DNA from: a virus
Direction: 5' to 3' (one strand)
Virus record (IMG/VR): IMGVR_UViG_3300032116_001150
Coordinates: 1-26,316 of that record
Length of the DNA stretch: 26,316 bases
The notes beneath the pieces were generated by a model, which saw only the letters and a program-made list of their open reading frames with translations, did not search any database and was not told the origin of the DNA. Shown piece after piece: positions 6,221 to 14,525 of the stretch; the first letter of the stretch is position 1; every line of letters begins with the position of its first letter. The translations under genes were made by a program, and so were the position numbers.

Positions 6221-9200
6221 ATGGCACGCCCCCTCGTTCTCATCTTTCAAGAGCTGGCGCAGCCGCAGGCGACGCCGAACACGCCCGATCTCAACACCGT
6301 CGTGTTGGGTCCGGCGTACGACCTGTTCGACTACCCCGATGATGCGAGCACCATCCTGCTCACGTCGGCGTACGGACAGCTGGAGTCCCGCGCGGGCAAC
6401 GGCACGTACACGGGCTATCAGCCGCCCGCGTCCGGGAGCGCAGCCGTCACCGTGCTCGACGGGGGATACCCCGGCCAGAGCGCAGGATCGAAGGTCGATC
6501 ACGACTCCGTCAAGGCCGTGCTGCGCCTGCCGCACGTCGTCCTCGGCTCCACCTACCTGAACGCGCTGATCGCTCCGGTGTTCGGGGGCAGCGTCACGAC
6601 GACCTCGGCGGATCGCACGCTCGTGTCGATCACGGGCGGCGTCACGACAGACTTCGTCGCGGCGGGGATCCAGCCGGGCGACAAGATCATCCTCACGTCG
6701 TCGCAGGCGGGAGTCGAACAGACCGTCGTGCGCGTCGTTCAGAGCGTGGGCGAGCCCAACGGCTCGGGCCTCGTGGCGCCGGGCAACGAGAACAAGCTCC
6801 GTCTGACGCAGCAGCTCCCCGACTCCGGCGTGGGCCTGGGCCAGTGGACCTACGACGCGAACGGCGAGATCCGCATCGAGCGCACGCTGGCGTCGCAGGA
6901 CCTGCTCGACCCCACGGACACGATCGTGACGTTCCCGGAGCCCGGATCCGACAAGCTCGTGATCAAGGGCGGCATCACGCTGTCGGTGCAGCTGACGCCC
7001 GTCGCCACGGTCGCAGTGCCCGCCCCGGCCACCACGACCGCGTCGCGCGCGCTGTCCTACGCCGAGCTGTATCTGGCGTACCGAGCGCTTCGTCAGGACC
7101 TTCAGGAAGTGGGGTCCGTGACGGCCGATGACGTGCGCGTCGTCGGTGGTGTCTCGACCCTCTTGGGCCTCGGCAAGATCGACAGCCGAAACCCCCTCGC
7201 GGTCGGCGTCTACCTCGCCCTGCAGAACGGCGGCGCAGTGCCGATCTACTTCTACGGCGTCGCCACCGACGACGCAGCGGGCCACACGGCTGCGCGCGGC
7301 GCGCTGTCCCCCAGGCGTGATCTGTACTGCTTCATCCCGCTCACGCAGGACATCAACATCCACGCCGCGTACAAGGCGGAGTTCGACCAGCTCGCGGACC
7401 CCAACTTCGCGCAGACGAACGGGGTGATCCAGAAGTTCCGCATCGTGCTCGGTTCGATTCCGCTGCCCACGACGGAAGCGATCTACTCGGGCTCGATCTC
7501 GGGCGTGTCGCAGCAGCCCTCGGGCGTCAACACGGCGAAGTACCGCACCGTCTCGCTCGCAGCAGCTTCCACGGGCTCGATCAGCGTGCAATCCGTGCTG
7601 CCGGGCGACTCCGTCACGATCGGCCTGACGCCCAGCTCCTCGGACTGGCAGAACAGGCGTGGAACGCACACGCTCGGACACGTCAACAGCTCGAAGAACT
7701 ACCCGAACCCCGGTGACCCGAGCGCTTTCGAAGTGGTGCCCGGCTCGTCGCGTTGGGACGACGCGGCGGGAGCCGTCGCGGGGGACATCGAAGTCCTGAT
7801 CCGCGCGCCCGACGGCACGGTCAAGGTGTCGAACCTCGCGCAGGTCGACATCTCCACCGGCGCCGGTGGAACGCTCGGAACCGCGCGTTACACCATGAAG
7901 AACCCCACGACCGTGGGCGGCCCGTACACCATCACGTACGTCGCCAGCCCCGGTCTGCCCGCCGTCACGGTCTCGATTGCGGGCTTCGCGATCACCGTCA
8001 CGGTCGACGGCACCACGCACACGCACACGCAGGTCGTGAACGCCGTAAACGCCCATTCGGTCGTCTCGGCGCTGTTGCTCGCGGGCGTGCAGGCAGGTGG
8101 CGCGCAGGTCGTCGACCCCGCGACCCAGGCGACGCGCGACGCGCTCACCGGGCAAACCGGCGCGGCGGCGAGCATCGTCGCTGGCGCAGGCGGCGGCCAG
8201 ATGCGAATCACGGGCGTGTCCGGCATGTCAGCGCTGAGCGTTGGCCGCTACCTGACCATCACGGGAGCAGCGAGCCCCGCGAACAACGGAACGTTCCTGA
8301 TCTCCGCGTTCGGCGGCGCCACCCAGGTAGACGTCGTCAACGCGGGCGCGGTGATCCCGGACGCCAACAACGGCGCGCTCGGCTGGACCGAGCGCTACGC
8401 GTACACCTCCGTCGTGCCCGTGACCGGATCGTGCACGGCGACCGTCGCGCTCAACGACGATCTGTTCAACCGACTGGAGGACGCGAGCGCGTCGTTCCTG
8501 ACGGCGGGAGTCCTTCCGGGAGACACCATCGAGTTCCCGCTCGATCCGAACAACTACGGACCGACGGCGTACGACGGGCGCGTGCTCAGCTACAAGGTGA
8601 GCACCGTCCAGAACGAGAACAGGCTGCTGATCGCCAACGGAGAGGATGACTCGGGCTCCGTCGCCAAGGAGCTCCCGCACTTCTTCGCGCGCGATCTTCA
8701 GGACCGCTTCATCGACAACACCACGCCGAACGCGCAGAACTACCGGATCCTGCGCGCCCTTTCGCTGGAAGATCAGCTGCTCGCCCTCGTGACGATCGCA
8801 CAGTCGGTGCGATCGAAGCGCCTGACGGTGATGTGGCCCGATCAAGTTGAAGTCGCGGATCTCCGCGACGGCGCTCTCGCTCGCGCGGTGCCCACGACCC
8901 GAACCCTCGCCGGACTTCAGCCGAGCTTCTACCTCGCCTGCGCCGTCGGCGGCGTGATCGCAGGAATTCCCCCGCAGGCGGGTCTCACGAACGGAACCTT
9001 CATCGGGTTCACGAAGCTGGTCCACTCGCAGGGCTACTTCAGCGAGCCCCAGCTGTCTCGCCTCTCCGACGGCGGGCTGTTCGTGTGCGTGCAGCGCACG
9101 CCCAGCGCGCTGCCCGAGTGCATCCACCAGCTGACGACGGACCCGACGGCCATCGAGACGGGTGAGCTCTCGGTAGTCAAGAACGTGGACTTCATCTCCA

Positions 9201-9460
9201 TGTTCATGCAGGACATCCTGGAGACGTTTATTGGTCAGTACAACGTGCTGCCCGAGACGGTGAACGAACTGGCGCGCGCGGTGTCGGATGGCGCCGAGCA
9301 GCTCAAGGGCCGGCGCGTCGCGCGCTTCGGTCCCCCCCTTCTCGAAGGGTCAATCAGCTCGATCGGCGTCAGCGAATTCGCTGCCGATCGCATCGAGCTC
9401 TTCTTCAACGGTCGCGTGGCTCGCCCGTTGAACACGGTGGCCTTCCACCTCGTGGTGTGA
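6221..9460 (+). CDS. Tail sheath protein, unusually large
   Basis: The gene encodes 1079 residues from an ATG with GGAGAGG upstream. The C-terminal ~190 residues carry the sheath core pattern: VPTTRTLAGLQPSFYLACAVG..., GIPPQAGLTN, a KLV.S.GYFSE.QL..L.DGGLFV region, then FIGQYNVLPETVN and a final beta strand ending in FHLVV. The N-terminus (VLIFQELAQPQATPNTPDL) and the strand-rich region around 230-420 suit the outer domains. Contractile sheaths are usually 350-700 residues; the excess is a large insertion at about 470-830. It includes a module (about 567-640) shared with the proteins at 12334 and 25190. The sheath assembles around the tube and contracts during infection. A GTGA overlap couples it to the next gene. 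Confidence 0.88.
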   Translation: MARPLVLIFQELAQPQATPNTPDLNTVVLGPAYDLFDYPDDASTILLTSAYGQLESRAGNGTYTGYQPPASGSAAVTVLDGGYPGQSAGSKVDHDSVKAVLRLPHVVLGSTYLNALIAPVFGGSVTTTSADRTLVSITGGVTTDFVAAGIQPGDKIILTSSQAGVEQTVVRVVQSVGEPNGSGLVAPGNENKLRLTQQLPDSGVGLGQWTYDANGEIRIERTLASQDLLDPTDTIVTFPEPGSDKLVIKGGITLSVQLTPVATVAVPAPATTTASRALSYAELYLAYRALRQDLQEVGSVTADDVRVVGGVSTLLGLGKIDSRNPLAVGVYLALQNGGAVPIYFYGVATDDAAGHTAARGALSPRRDLYCFIPLTQDINIHAAYKAEFDQLADPNFAQTNGVIQKFRIVLGSIPLPTTEAIYSGSISGVSQQPSGVNTAKYRTVSLAAASTGSISVQSVLPGDSVTIGLTPSSSDWQNRRGTHTLGHVNSSKNYPNPGDPSAFEVVPGSSRWDDAAGAVAGDIEVLIRAPDGTVKVSNLAQVDISTGAGGTLGTARYTMKNPTTVGGPYTITYVASPGLPAVTVSIAGFAITVTVDGTTHTHTQVVNAVNAHSVVSALLLAGVQAGGAQVVDPATQATRDALTGQTGAAASIVAGAGGGQMRITGVSGMSALSVGRYLTITGAASPANNGTFLISAFGGATQVDVVNAGAVIPDANNGALGWTERYAYTSVVPVTGSCTATVALNDDLFNRLEDASASFLTAGVLPGDTIEFPLDPNNYGPTAYDGRVLSYKVSTVQNENRLLIANGEDDSGSVAKELPHFFARDLQDRFIDNTTPNAQNYRILRALSLEDQLLALVTIAQSVRSKRLTVMWPDQVEVADLRDGALARAVPTTRTLAGLQPSFYLACAVGGVIAGIPPQAGLTNGTFIGFTKLVHSQGYFSEPQLSRLSDGGLFVCVQRTPSALPECIHQLTTDPTAIETGELSVVKNVDFISMFMQDILETFIGQYNVLPETVNELARAVSDGAEQLKGRRVARFGPPLLEGSISSIGVSEFAADRIELFFNGRVARPLNTVAFHLVV

Positions 9461-9999
9461 CCCTGATGGACGCGAAACAAAAAATCGCGTTCTGGGGCGC
9501 CATCGCGCGAGGCGCAGGAAGCGCCATGCGTGGTGCCGGCAACTTCGGAAAGGGGTTGTTCGGAGCGGGCGCTCTTGCCTCTGCAGGTCGCGGAGGAAAA
9601 GCCCTGAACATGGCCGGCAAAGCGACGGGCGTGATCGCGCCCGTGGCGGGCGCCATGGCTGCCGGACAGGGCGCGTCCGTCATGGGTATCGGCGGTCAAC
9701 CCAAGACGGGGTCTCTCGTCCTCGACGCTGTCGGCCTGAAGGTGGCGAACTTGGGAGCCAGCGATCTCGCTGACATCGCGAGCTACGGCTCCTTCATCGG
9801 AGCCAAGCTCGTGGACCCTCACACCCACCCCAAGCTGCACGCGGCGCTCGACGCGGCGGGGCTCCTTGGTCTTGGCGCTACGACCGCGCACAGCCTCGCA
9901 ACGAACCCGGCTGATCGAGGACCCTCCGCAAAAGACCTCGCCGGTCTCGCCCTCATGGGCTCAGCGCTCTATGACCGCGCGAAGGCGCACGGGCACTGA
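9457..9999 (+). CDS. Gly/Ala-rich hydrophobic protein, unknown
   Basis: The likely start is the GTG at 9457, overlapping the sheath stop as GTGA; an ATG three codons later (9466) is the alternative. The 180-residue product is very rich in Gly and Ala with several glycine-zipper hydrophobic stretches (about 15-75, 128-145, 157-170), so it may associate with membrane or form a flexible assembly. I do not recognise a family. Placed between sheath and tube genes it is probably a virion or tail-assembly protein. Glycine-zipper segments also occur in injected phage proteins that insert in the host membrane, but nothing proves that here. Confidence 0.7.
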   Translation: MTLMDAKQKIAFWGAIARGAGSAMRGAGNFGKGLFGAGALASAGRGGKALNMAGKATGVIAPVAGAMAAGQGASVMGIGGQPKTGSLVLDAVGLKVANLGASDLADIASYGSFIGAKLVDPHTHPKLHAALDAAGLLGLGATTAHSLATNPADRGPSAKDLAGLALMGSALYDRAKAHGH

Positions 10000-10009
10000 A
10001 CCCAGATCC

Positions 10010-10015
10010 TATCCT
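10010..10015 (+). promoter_or_regulatory. -10-like TATCCT before tube-candidate gene
   Basis: TATCCT lies just after the preceding stop and 15 nt before the ATG at 10031, with GGAG at 10018-10021. The same hexamer is used, without a leader, before the gene at 3582. Confidence 0.4.
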
Positions 10016-10030
10016 ACGGAGTAGAGAGCC

Positions 10031-10816
10031 ATGCCTACGTACCCGATCGGCGTCACCAAGTCCCTGGCCACGTGGTCCCTTCAGCGGAACCACGTGGAAC
10101 GCGTCCTCGACAACGCCACGTACGACGCGGCGCACCCGGACGACACGCTGCTGCTCGCCGGTCCGGCGCGGCGCTCCGTCGCGCGCCCCGAGCGCAACAC
10201 CCCCCGCACCCTCATGGCGCTGGGGATGTTTACGGCGTTCGGAGTGCAGACCCAAGCGCCCGTGACGCCGATGATGGCGATCGGATCGGGCCGCTCTTAC
10301 TTCCTTCGAGGCAAGAGCCAGTCGTCTTGGAACGTGCAGCGCGTCATGATGAACGGCCGCAATCTCCTGCGGGCGCTCTATCACAACGCTGTCGAAGTGG
10401 GCGGGCTGAACCCTGACAAGTTCGACGACCCGGCCGCGTTCGAAGGCGCGCCGACCTCGCAGTTCTTCATCAACCTGGACTCGGAGCTCTTCTACATCCC
10501 CTTCGGCATGGCGGTCATCATGCGCACCAAGAGCCGGACGCTCGTCGCGTCCTGCTACCTGGAGCTCTGCATGATCAACTCCTGGGGCATGCAGATCGGC
10601 GCGGGTCAGGCGATGGTCATGGAGCAGGTCTCTGGCTTCTGCGACCGAATCCTGCCCTACCAAGCGTCGGACGCGATGGAAGTCCCCTCGGTGGGCCGCG
10701 CGCTCATGGACGCCGTCCTCGGGCTGGCGCCCAACGTCTTCCCCGAGCCCACGTACAACCGCATGGGAACGTTCGGGGATTCGGGCCTCGGCGACTCCAC
10801 CGTGAACGCTCTGTAG
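10031..10816 (+). CDS. Probable tail tube protein
   Basis: The gene encodes 261 residues from an ATG preceded by GGAG. The protein is strand-rich with strong codon optimisation, which matches an abundant virion component. A central stretch with ELFYIPFGMAVIMRT, then LVASCYLELCMINSWGMQIGAGQ, shows the alternating hydrophobic strands of a tube-type beta barrel. The tube gene normally follows the sheath gene, and only one small gene intervenes here. There is no diagnostic motif, so the call rests on position, expression class and predicted secondary structure. Another major structural protein is the alternative. Confidence 0.6.
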   Translation: MPTYPIGVTKSLATWSLQRNHVERVLDNATYDAAHPDDTLLLAGPARRSVARPERNTPRTLMALGMFTAFGVQTQAPVTPMMAIGSGRSYFLRGKSQSSWNVQRVMMNGRNLLRALYHNAVEVGGLNPDKFDDPAAFEGAPTSQFFINLDSELFYIPFGMAVIMRTKSRTLVASCYLELCMINSWGMQIGAGQAMVMEQVSGFCDRILPYQASDAMEVPSVGRALMDAVLGLAPNVFPEPTYNRMGTFGDSGLGDSTVNAL

Positions 10817-10824
10817 CGTACGCT
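10815..10824 (+). promoter_or_regulatory. 10-bp perfect palindrome overlapping a -10 box
   Basis: AGCGTACGCT is self-complementary and contains the TACGCT box (10819-10824) for the spike gene. It overlaps the stop codon of the tube-candidate gene. It could be an operator half-site pair, or may simply reflect the box sequence. Confidence 0.3.
10819..10824 (+). promoter_or_regulatory. Leaderless-type -10 TACGCT for spike gene
   Basis: TACGCT lies exactly 6 nt before the ATG at 10831 and no Shine-Dalgarno sequence is present. The downstream spacer TCGGGC is nearly the same as that of the gene at 3582. Confidence 0.6.
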
Positions 10825-10830
10825 TCGGGC

Positions 10831-12285
10831 ATGGCCCGTCGCTCCGCTCCGCGTCCCTCTGGGCGCCTGAACAACACGCCTGACCCGCTCATCCCTGAAG
10901 GAATGGCCGATCCGCGAGGAGCCGGCCCTCTCGCAGGTGCCACGAGCGCAGGCACACCCCACATTGAGCGGGGAACCATCCTCAGCTGCGACGCGCGCGG
11001 GCAAGCGTACCGCGTACAGCTGAACTCCGGGCGCACCATGCAGATGGGCCGCATCCGCAGCCATCCGGGGGACATGACGCTGCTGCCGCCGCGTACAGCT
11101 GTTGTGGTCACGTGGGCCCTGGGGTTGCCGTACATCATGGGCGTCCTGCCAGCGGAGGTAGCGACGACGAGCAACGAGACGCCGCAATCGGTCACCGACG
11201 TCACGGGGCACGGGGGAGATGACCCCGTTCTTCAACGAAATCTGGGCGCGAGTTCGAGAGCCCCGAACGAGCCCCGAGACATCATGCCCGGCGACTTCGT
11301 CGGCACAAGCCCAGATGGCGCCTCCGTGGCCGCGCTACACGGCAAGATCGCGCAGATCCGAGGCGGCGCCCTCGCCAAAGTCCAAGCGTTTGGTGAGGGC
11401 GATCTCGTGAAGATCGTGACCGGCCTGTACCAAATGGTCTCTTGGATGGGCGAATCGAAGATCATCAACGAGGACGGCAAGACCTCATTCGTCTGGCGTG
11501 GCGGAAGCGATCAGATCACGCAGACCGGTGGAGACGAAGAGAACTACACCATTCGACTCGACGTGGGGCACACAGGCGACGTCGTGAAGCTCGAAGTCAC
11601 GAACCGCGAGGGCCAGGCTCTGTTCCGCTTTCATGTTGGTGCCACCGGAGCGTGCGAGATCTTCGCGGCGGGCGGAATCAATCAGCACGGAGGCGGCGCT
11701 GATAGCGACGTCAACCCTGTTCGATTCTACGGGCAGCGAGTGACCGAAGTCGAAGGCCAAAGCACTGAGCGCGTCAGCGGCAACGCCAACGTTCAATACG
11801 AAGCCAACGTACGTCGCGACGTGAGCAACAACGAAGAAGTGTTCGTCGGCGGTTCCAGCACTACCTCCGTAACGCAAGACCACAACGTGCGAGTAGGTGG
11901 AAACGCTAACGAAATCGTCGCGGGGCGTCGAACAACGATCTCTAGCGGGCAAATGCGCTTCGAAGTTCGGGAGGGGCAGCTTTACGCGGTACAGGCGCTC
12001 GGTGGCAACATTGAGTTCACTCCGCAAGGCTCAGTGTTCAAGGTGAACACCACCCGCCCAGACTCGATTCAGTTGGGGCCAGCGGACAGTCACGCGACGA
12101 AGTTTGAGGCGCTCAGCGTCGCGCTCAACGCGCTGAAAACGCAGCTCGACGCTCAATTTCTGTTGATCTCGTCGCACTTGCATCCGCCTGGGCTCCCAGC
12201 GCCCGCTCCAACCCTCGCGCCGCTAGCTGTACCCCTTGTTCTAGACCTTTCCCCTGCGCGCTGCACCGTCACAAAGGTCGGCTGA
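10831..12285 (+). CDS. Baseplate/tail spike protein, OB fold plus beta-helix (gpV/gp45-like)
   Basis: The gene encodes 484 residues with a leaderless-type start. After a disordered N-terminus, residues ~48-107 form an OB-fold-like domain (GTILSCDARGQAYRVQL ... GLPYIMGVLP). The middle (~170-410) is a run of short repeated beta strands (SGNANVQYEANVRRDVSNN, VGGNANEIVAGRRTT) typical of the triple-stranded beta-helix of membrane-puncturing spikes. Near the C-terminus SSHLHPPGLPAPAP (~446-459) resembles the conserved HxHP segment found in gp45-like baseplate spike proteins. Such proteins form the trimeric tip below the tube that pierces the envelope. Codon use is less optimised than that of the sheath or tube, in keeping with low copy number. 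Confidence 0.8.
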   Translation: MARRSAPRPSGRLNNTPDPLIPEGMADPRGAGPLAGATSAGTPHIERGTILSCDARGQAYRVQLNSGRTMQMGRIRSHPGDMTLLPPRTAVVVTWALGLPYIMGVLPAEVATTSNETPQSVTDVTGHGGDDPVLQRNLGASSRAPNEPRDIMPGDFVGTSPDGASVAALHGKIAQIRGGALAKVQAFGEGDLVKIVTGLYQMVSWMGESKIINEDGKTSFVWRGGSDQITQTGGDEENYTIRLDVGHTGDVVKLEVTNREGQALFRFHVGATGACEIFAAGGINQHGGGADSDVNPVRFYGQRVTEVEGQSTERVSGNANVQYEANVRRDVSNNEEVFVGGSSTTSVTQDHNVRVGGNANEIVAGRRTTISSGQMRFEVREGQLYAVQALGGNIEFTPQGSVFKVNTTRPDSIQLGPADSHATKFEALSVALNALKTQLDAQFLLISSHLHPPGLPAPAPTLAPLAVPLVLDLSPARCTVTKVG

Positions 12286-12287
12286 GC

Positions 12288-12293
12288 TATACT
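12288..12293 (+). promoter_or_regulatory. -10-like TATACT before gene at 12334
   Basis: TATACT begins two nt after the preceding stop. The leader that follows carries a 7-bp hairpin (12302-12321) and AAGGAG before the ATG at 12334. No TTGACA-like -35 is visible at the usual distance. Confidence 0.5.
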
Positions 12294-12301
12294 CCTCCCG
12301 C

Positions 12302-12321
12302 GAGCCCTACTTACAGGGCTC
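12302..12321 (+). promoter_or_regulatory. Leader hairpin directly before Shine-Dalgarno site
   Basis: Arms GAGCCCT (12302-12308) and AGGGCTC (12315-12321) enclose a 6-nt loop. AAGGAG begins one nt after the stem and the ATG lies at 12334. The hairpin lies within the presumed transcript leader, so it may stabilise the mRNA 5' end. Confidence 0.45.
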
Positions 12322-12333
12322 AAGGAGAAGCTC

Positions 12334-13614
12334 ATGTACGTCGAATTGACCCTGGTGGCGAACTCGTCGGCCGTCGTCGCTGACATCCTCGGCCTGGAGA
12401 CCACGGCGCCCGAAGCGACCTTCACGCGCGCTTCCGCCGACGGCGGCGAGACCGTCGTGATCCGCTGCCCCGGCTCCGTCTGGGACCGCCTGAAGCCGCA
12501 GTTGCGCAAGCTCTCGCAGCGGCGCATCCCTGCTGTCGACGGCACGGGCGCAGTCATCCCGCTGCGCACCCGTCCCGCACTGACCTACTCGATCGCATGG
12601 ATTCCTGGCGGTCGGCCTCGTATCCATCAGGTCGAAGGTTCGGTCTCGGTGGGAGGCGGCGCCGCTCTCACCGTTCGCGGTGAGAACCTGATCCCGGGCC
12701 TCCAGTCCACGCTCGACATCTACCGTGAGCGAGTCACGGCGGTTTCGTACGGCGCGGCAGGAAAGACGCCGCTCTACAACAAGCCCGAGAAGTTGCTGAC
12801 CTTCACCGCTGTCCAGAAGGGCCCCGGCGGGAACAACATCGCGGTCTGGATCAAGGCCGCGTCCGGCGGCGGCTCCGTCTCGGTCGAAGAGTACGCAGAC
12901 GGCAAGGTCTTGATCACGATCGTGCCCGCCGCCGCTGCGTCGACCACGACGGCCATCGCCGCGCAGGTGGCAGGCTCGGCCCTCGCCTCAGTGTGGATCA
13001 CGGCGACCGCCGTGATCGCCGCGCAGGAAGTGGCGCCCTTCGCCGACAAGCAGAGCATCGTCGGTCCGAACGCGGTCGCGACGCGCCCGTTCCGCTTCCT
13101 CGATGGCGGCGACGGAACCGGCGTCGCGTTCGCGGACTTCCTGATCAGCGGAACGGACCCCACCAACCGCCTGCGTCTCCAAGCGCAGCGCGCGGGAAAT
13201 CAGGGCAACCTGATCAGCGTGAAGCTCCTCGCGAGCCAGGGCGCCGACGCGGTGACCGTGACGGGCAACGACATCGTGGTGACGCGCATCGCCGCGACGA
13301 CCACCATGGCGAACCTCGCAGCGGCGATCAACGGCAACGCCAACGCGAACGCGCTCGTGCAGGCCACTGCCGTGGGCGCGGGCAGCCTCGGAAGCGTCGA
13401 GAAGACGCATCTCGCGTGCGGAGCCGGCGAGCAAGCCGTGGCCCAGGTGGGCGGCGCCCCGGCGACGATCACGCTGCACACGGACACGTCGATGGTCGTG
13501 ACCGCCGCTCCGGCCGCGCTGGTCGCGGCGGGCGTCGCCATCGGAGATGTCGTGCACACCAACGTCCTGCTCGACTACCAGCGCCTTCAGAGCGAACAGC
13601 TCGCGGTGGCCTGA
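12334..13614 (+). CDS. Virion protein with two copies of a sheath-type beta module
   Basis: The gene encodes 426 residues, with AAGGAG upstream of its ATG and strongly biased codons, so it is probably abundant. Residues ~163-230 (GGNNIAVWIKAASGGGSVSV...) and ~286-350 (GNLISVKLLASQGADAVTV...) are two versions of one module: a GN-I-V strand, a Gly-rich turn, a V-V strand, a Thr-rich turn, then an Ala/Asn-rich helix. A related module lies in the sheath insertion and in the protein at 25190. The N-terminal ~110 residues form a separate domain, followed by an Ig/IPT-like segment (VRGENLIPG). It is probably a tail or capsid surface protein; the exact role is unknown. Confidence 0.75.
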   Translation: MYVELTLVANSSAVVADILGLETTAPEATFTRASADGGETVVIRCPGSVWDRLKPQLRKLSQRRIPAVDGTGAVIPLRTRPALTYSIAWIPGGRPRIHQVEGSVSVGGGAALTVRGENLIPGLQSTLDIYRERVTAVSYGAAGKTPLYNKPEKLLTFTAVQKGPGGNNIAVWIKAASGGGSVSVEEYADGKVLITIVPAAAASTTTAIAAQVAGSALASVWITATAVIAAQEVAPFADKQSIVGPNAVATRPFRFLDGGDGTGVAFADFLISGTDPTNRLRLQAQRAGNQGNLISVKLLASQGADAVTVTGNDIVVTRIAATTTMANLAAAINGNANANALVQATAVGAGSLGSVEKTHLACGAGEQAVAQVGGAPATITLHTDTSMVVTAAPAALVAAGVAIGDVVHTNVLLDYQRLQSEQLAVA

Positions 13615-13622
13615 TCCCCCGA

Positions 13623-13650
13623 GGCTGCGTCAACGGAGGGTGACGCCGCC
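13623..13650. terminator. Hairpin at the convergence of two genes
   Basis: Arms GGCTGCGTCA (13623-13632) and TGACGCCGCC (13641-13650) pair at 9 of 10 positions around an 8-nt loop. The stem lies between the plus gene ending at 13614 and the minus gene ending at 13630, and includes the latter's stop codon. No T-tract follows on either strand, so termination activity is unproven. Confidence 0.4.
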
Positions 13651-14508
13651 CTTGCCGCCCTTGCCTCCCTTGCCGCCCTTGCTGCTCTCCGAGCCCTTCG
13701 GGGCTTCCGGCGAGGCGGGCGCAGGGGCATCGTCGATGTAGTCGGGGAGCATCTCACCCGATGCCGGGGCGCCGTCCTCGCTTCGATCACGAAGCGCCGC
13801 CGCGTCCTGCTGCAGGGCCTCGACTTCGTCATCCGTCATCGGATGCTCGTCGAGCTGATGCAGGTCCACGTCGCCCTCGACGAGTGGCTCCAGCGCGCCC
13901 ATCTGACCGCCGCCCGCCAACTGGGAGTTCTTCTGGCGCTGAAGCGCGACCTCCGTGCGCAGCACACCGAGCTCCTCGTCCGACATGACGGGCTCCTGCT
14001 TCTCGCGCTCGATCTCCGACTCGACCGCCGCGCGCTGAGCCTCTTGCTGAGCCCTCGCCGCCGTCGTCTGCGGCTTGACGCCATCGACGCGCGCGGCCTC
14101 CATCGCTGCCCGCGTACGATCCTCCGGCCGCAGCACCGTCGCCGGATGGGGCGTATTCGGACGCGCCTCCGAAGATGGCTTGATGGGATTGGCCCGCGCG
14201 CCCTCGACCCCCGCGCGAGTGCGATCCTCCGGCTTGAGCACCGTCGCCGGGTGCGGCGCGGCGGAGCGAACGGGCGGCGCGTCCGAAGGCGCCGCTGGAA
14301 CGCGGAGCGAAGCCACCACGTCGTCTTCGTCGCTGGTCTCGATCCGAGTCAGGCGAAGATGCGCGACGTACTGCTTCCCGTTCATGAGCACCCGCAGAGC
14401 GTGATGCGTCTGTCCCGGATGAAACGTGACGTCCAAGTACATGCCCGTCGAGGGATCGACGATCTGAATGACTGTCCCCGACGTACCGATGATTGCGCTG
14501 TGCTGCAT
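13630..14508 (-). CDS. Low-complexity protein with internal duplication and GGK tail
   Basis: The chosen start is the ATG at 14508, preceded by CAGGAG nine nt upstream; an in-frame TTG further upstream lacks support. The 292-residue product has a small beta-rich N-terminal domain (~1-70, with DPSTGMYLDVTFHPGQTHH). A disordered region follows with a duplicated motif PHPATVL[K/R]PEDRTRA, then a charged helical segment (~150-200) and an acidic Pro/Ala-rich part ending in GGKGGKGGKGG. I do not know the family. It interrupts the plus-strand structural block. The disordered, repetitive nature suggests a scaffold-like or chaperone-like job, without proof. Confidence 0.7.
   Translation of the reverse strand: MQHSAIIGTSGTVIQIVDPSTGMYLDVTFHPGQTHHALRVLMNGKQYVAHLRLTRIETSDEDDVVASLRVPAAPSDAPPVRSAAPHPATVLKPEDRTRAGVEGARANPIKPSSEARPNTPHPATVLRPEDRTRAAMEAARVDGVKPQTTAARAQQEAQRAAVESEIEREKQEPVMSDEELGVLRTEVALQRQKNSQLAGGGQMGALEPLVEGDVDLHQLDEHPMTDDEVEALQQDAAALRDRSEDGAPASGEMLPDYIDDAPAPASPEAPKGSESSKGGKGGKGGKGGVTLR
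13651..13677. repeat. 9-nt tandem repeat (three units)
   Basis: Three units of cttgccgcc / cttgcctcc / cttgccgcc encode the GGK repeats at the C-terminus of the minus-strand protein. It is a short coding minisatellite that could vary in copy number. Confidence 0.7.
14114..14258. repeat. Imperfect direct repeat, two ~40-nt units
   Basis: Units at about 14114-14153 and 14219-14258 share CGATCCTCCGGC and AGCACCGTCGCCGG and encode PHPATVL[K/R]PEDRTRA on the minus strand. The intervening segment is not repeated. It indicates an intragenic duplication. Confidence 0.7.
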
Positions 14509-14513
14509 GGTGG

Positions 14514-14519
14514 TAGACT
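14514..14519 (+). promoter_or_regulatory. Leaderless-type -10 TAGACT for small GTG gene
   Basis: TAGACT lies exactly 6 nt before the GTG at 14526, and no Shine-Dalgarno sequence is present. The same hexamer with the same spacing stands before the minus-strand gene at 20771. Confidence 0.5.
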
Positions 14520-14525
14520 CCTGAT

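Noticed and set aside
5984-8155. 723-residue open frame on the minus strand opposite the sheath gene
   Set aside because: Arg/Asp/Val-rich antisense shadow of a codon-biased GC-rich gene; no start signal, no domain, and the plus-strand sheath is well supported.
13651-13677. Short tandem repeat as a possible CRISPR or origin iteron
   Set aside because: 9-nt in-frame coding units encoding GGK; no spacers, no AT-rich flank.
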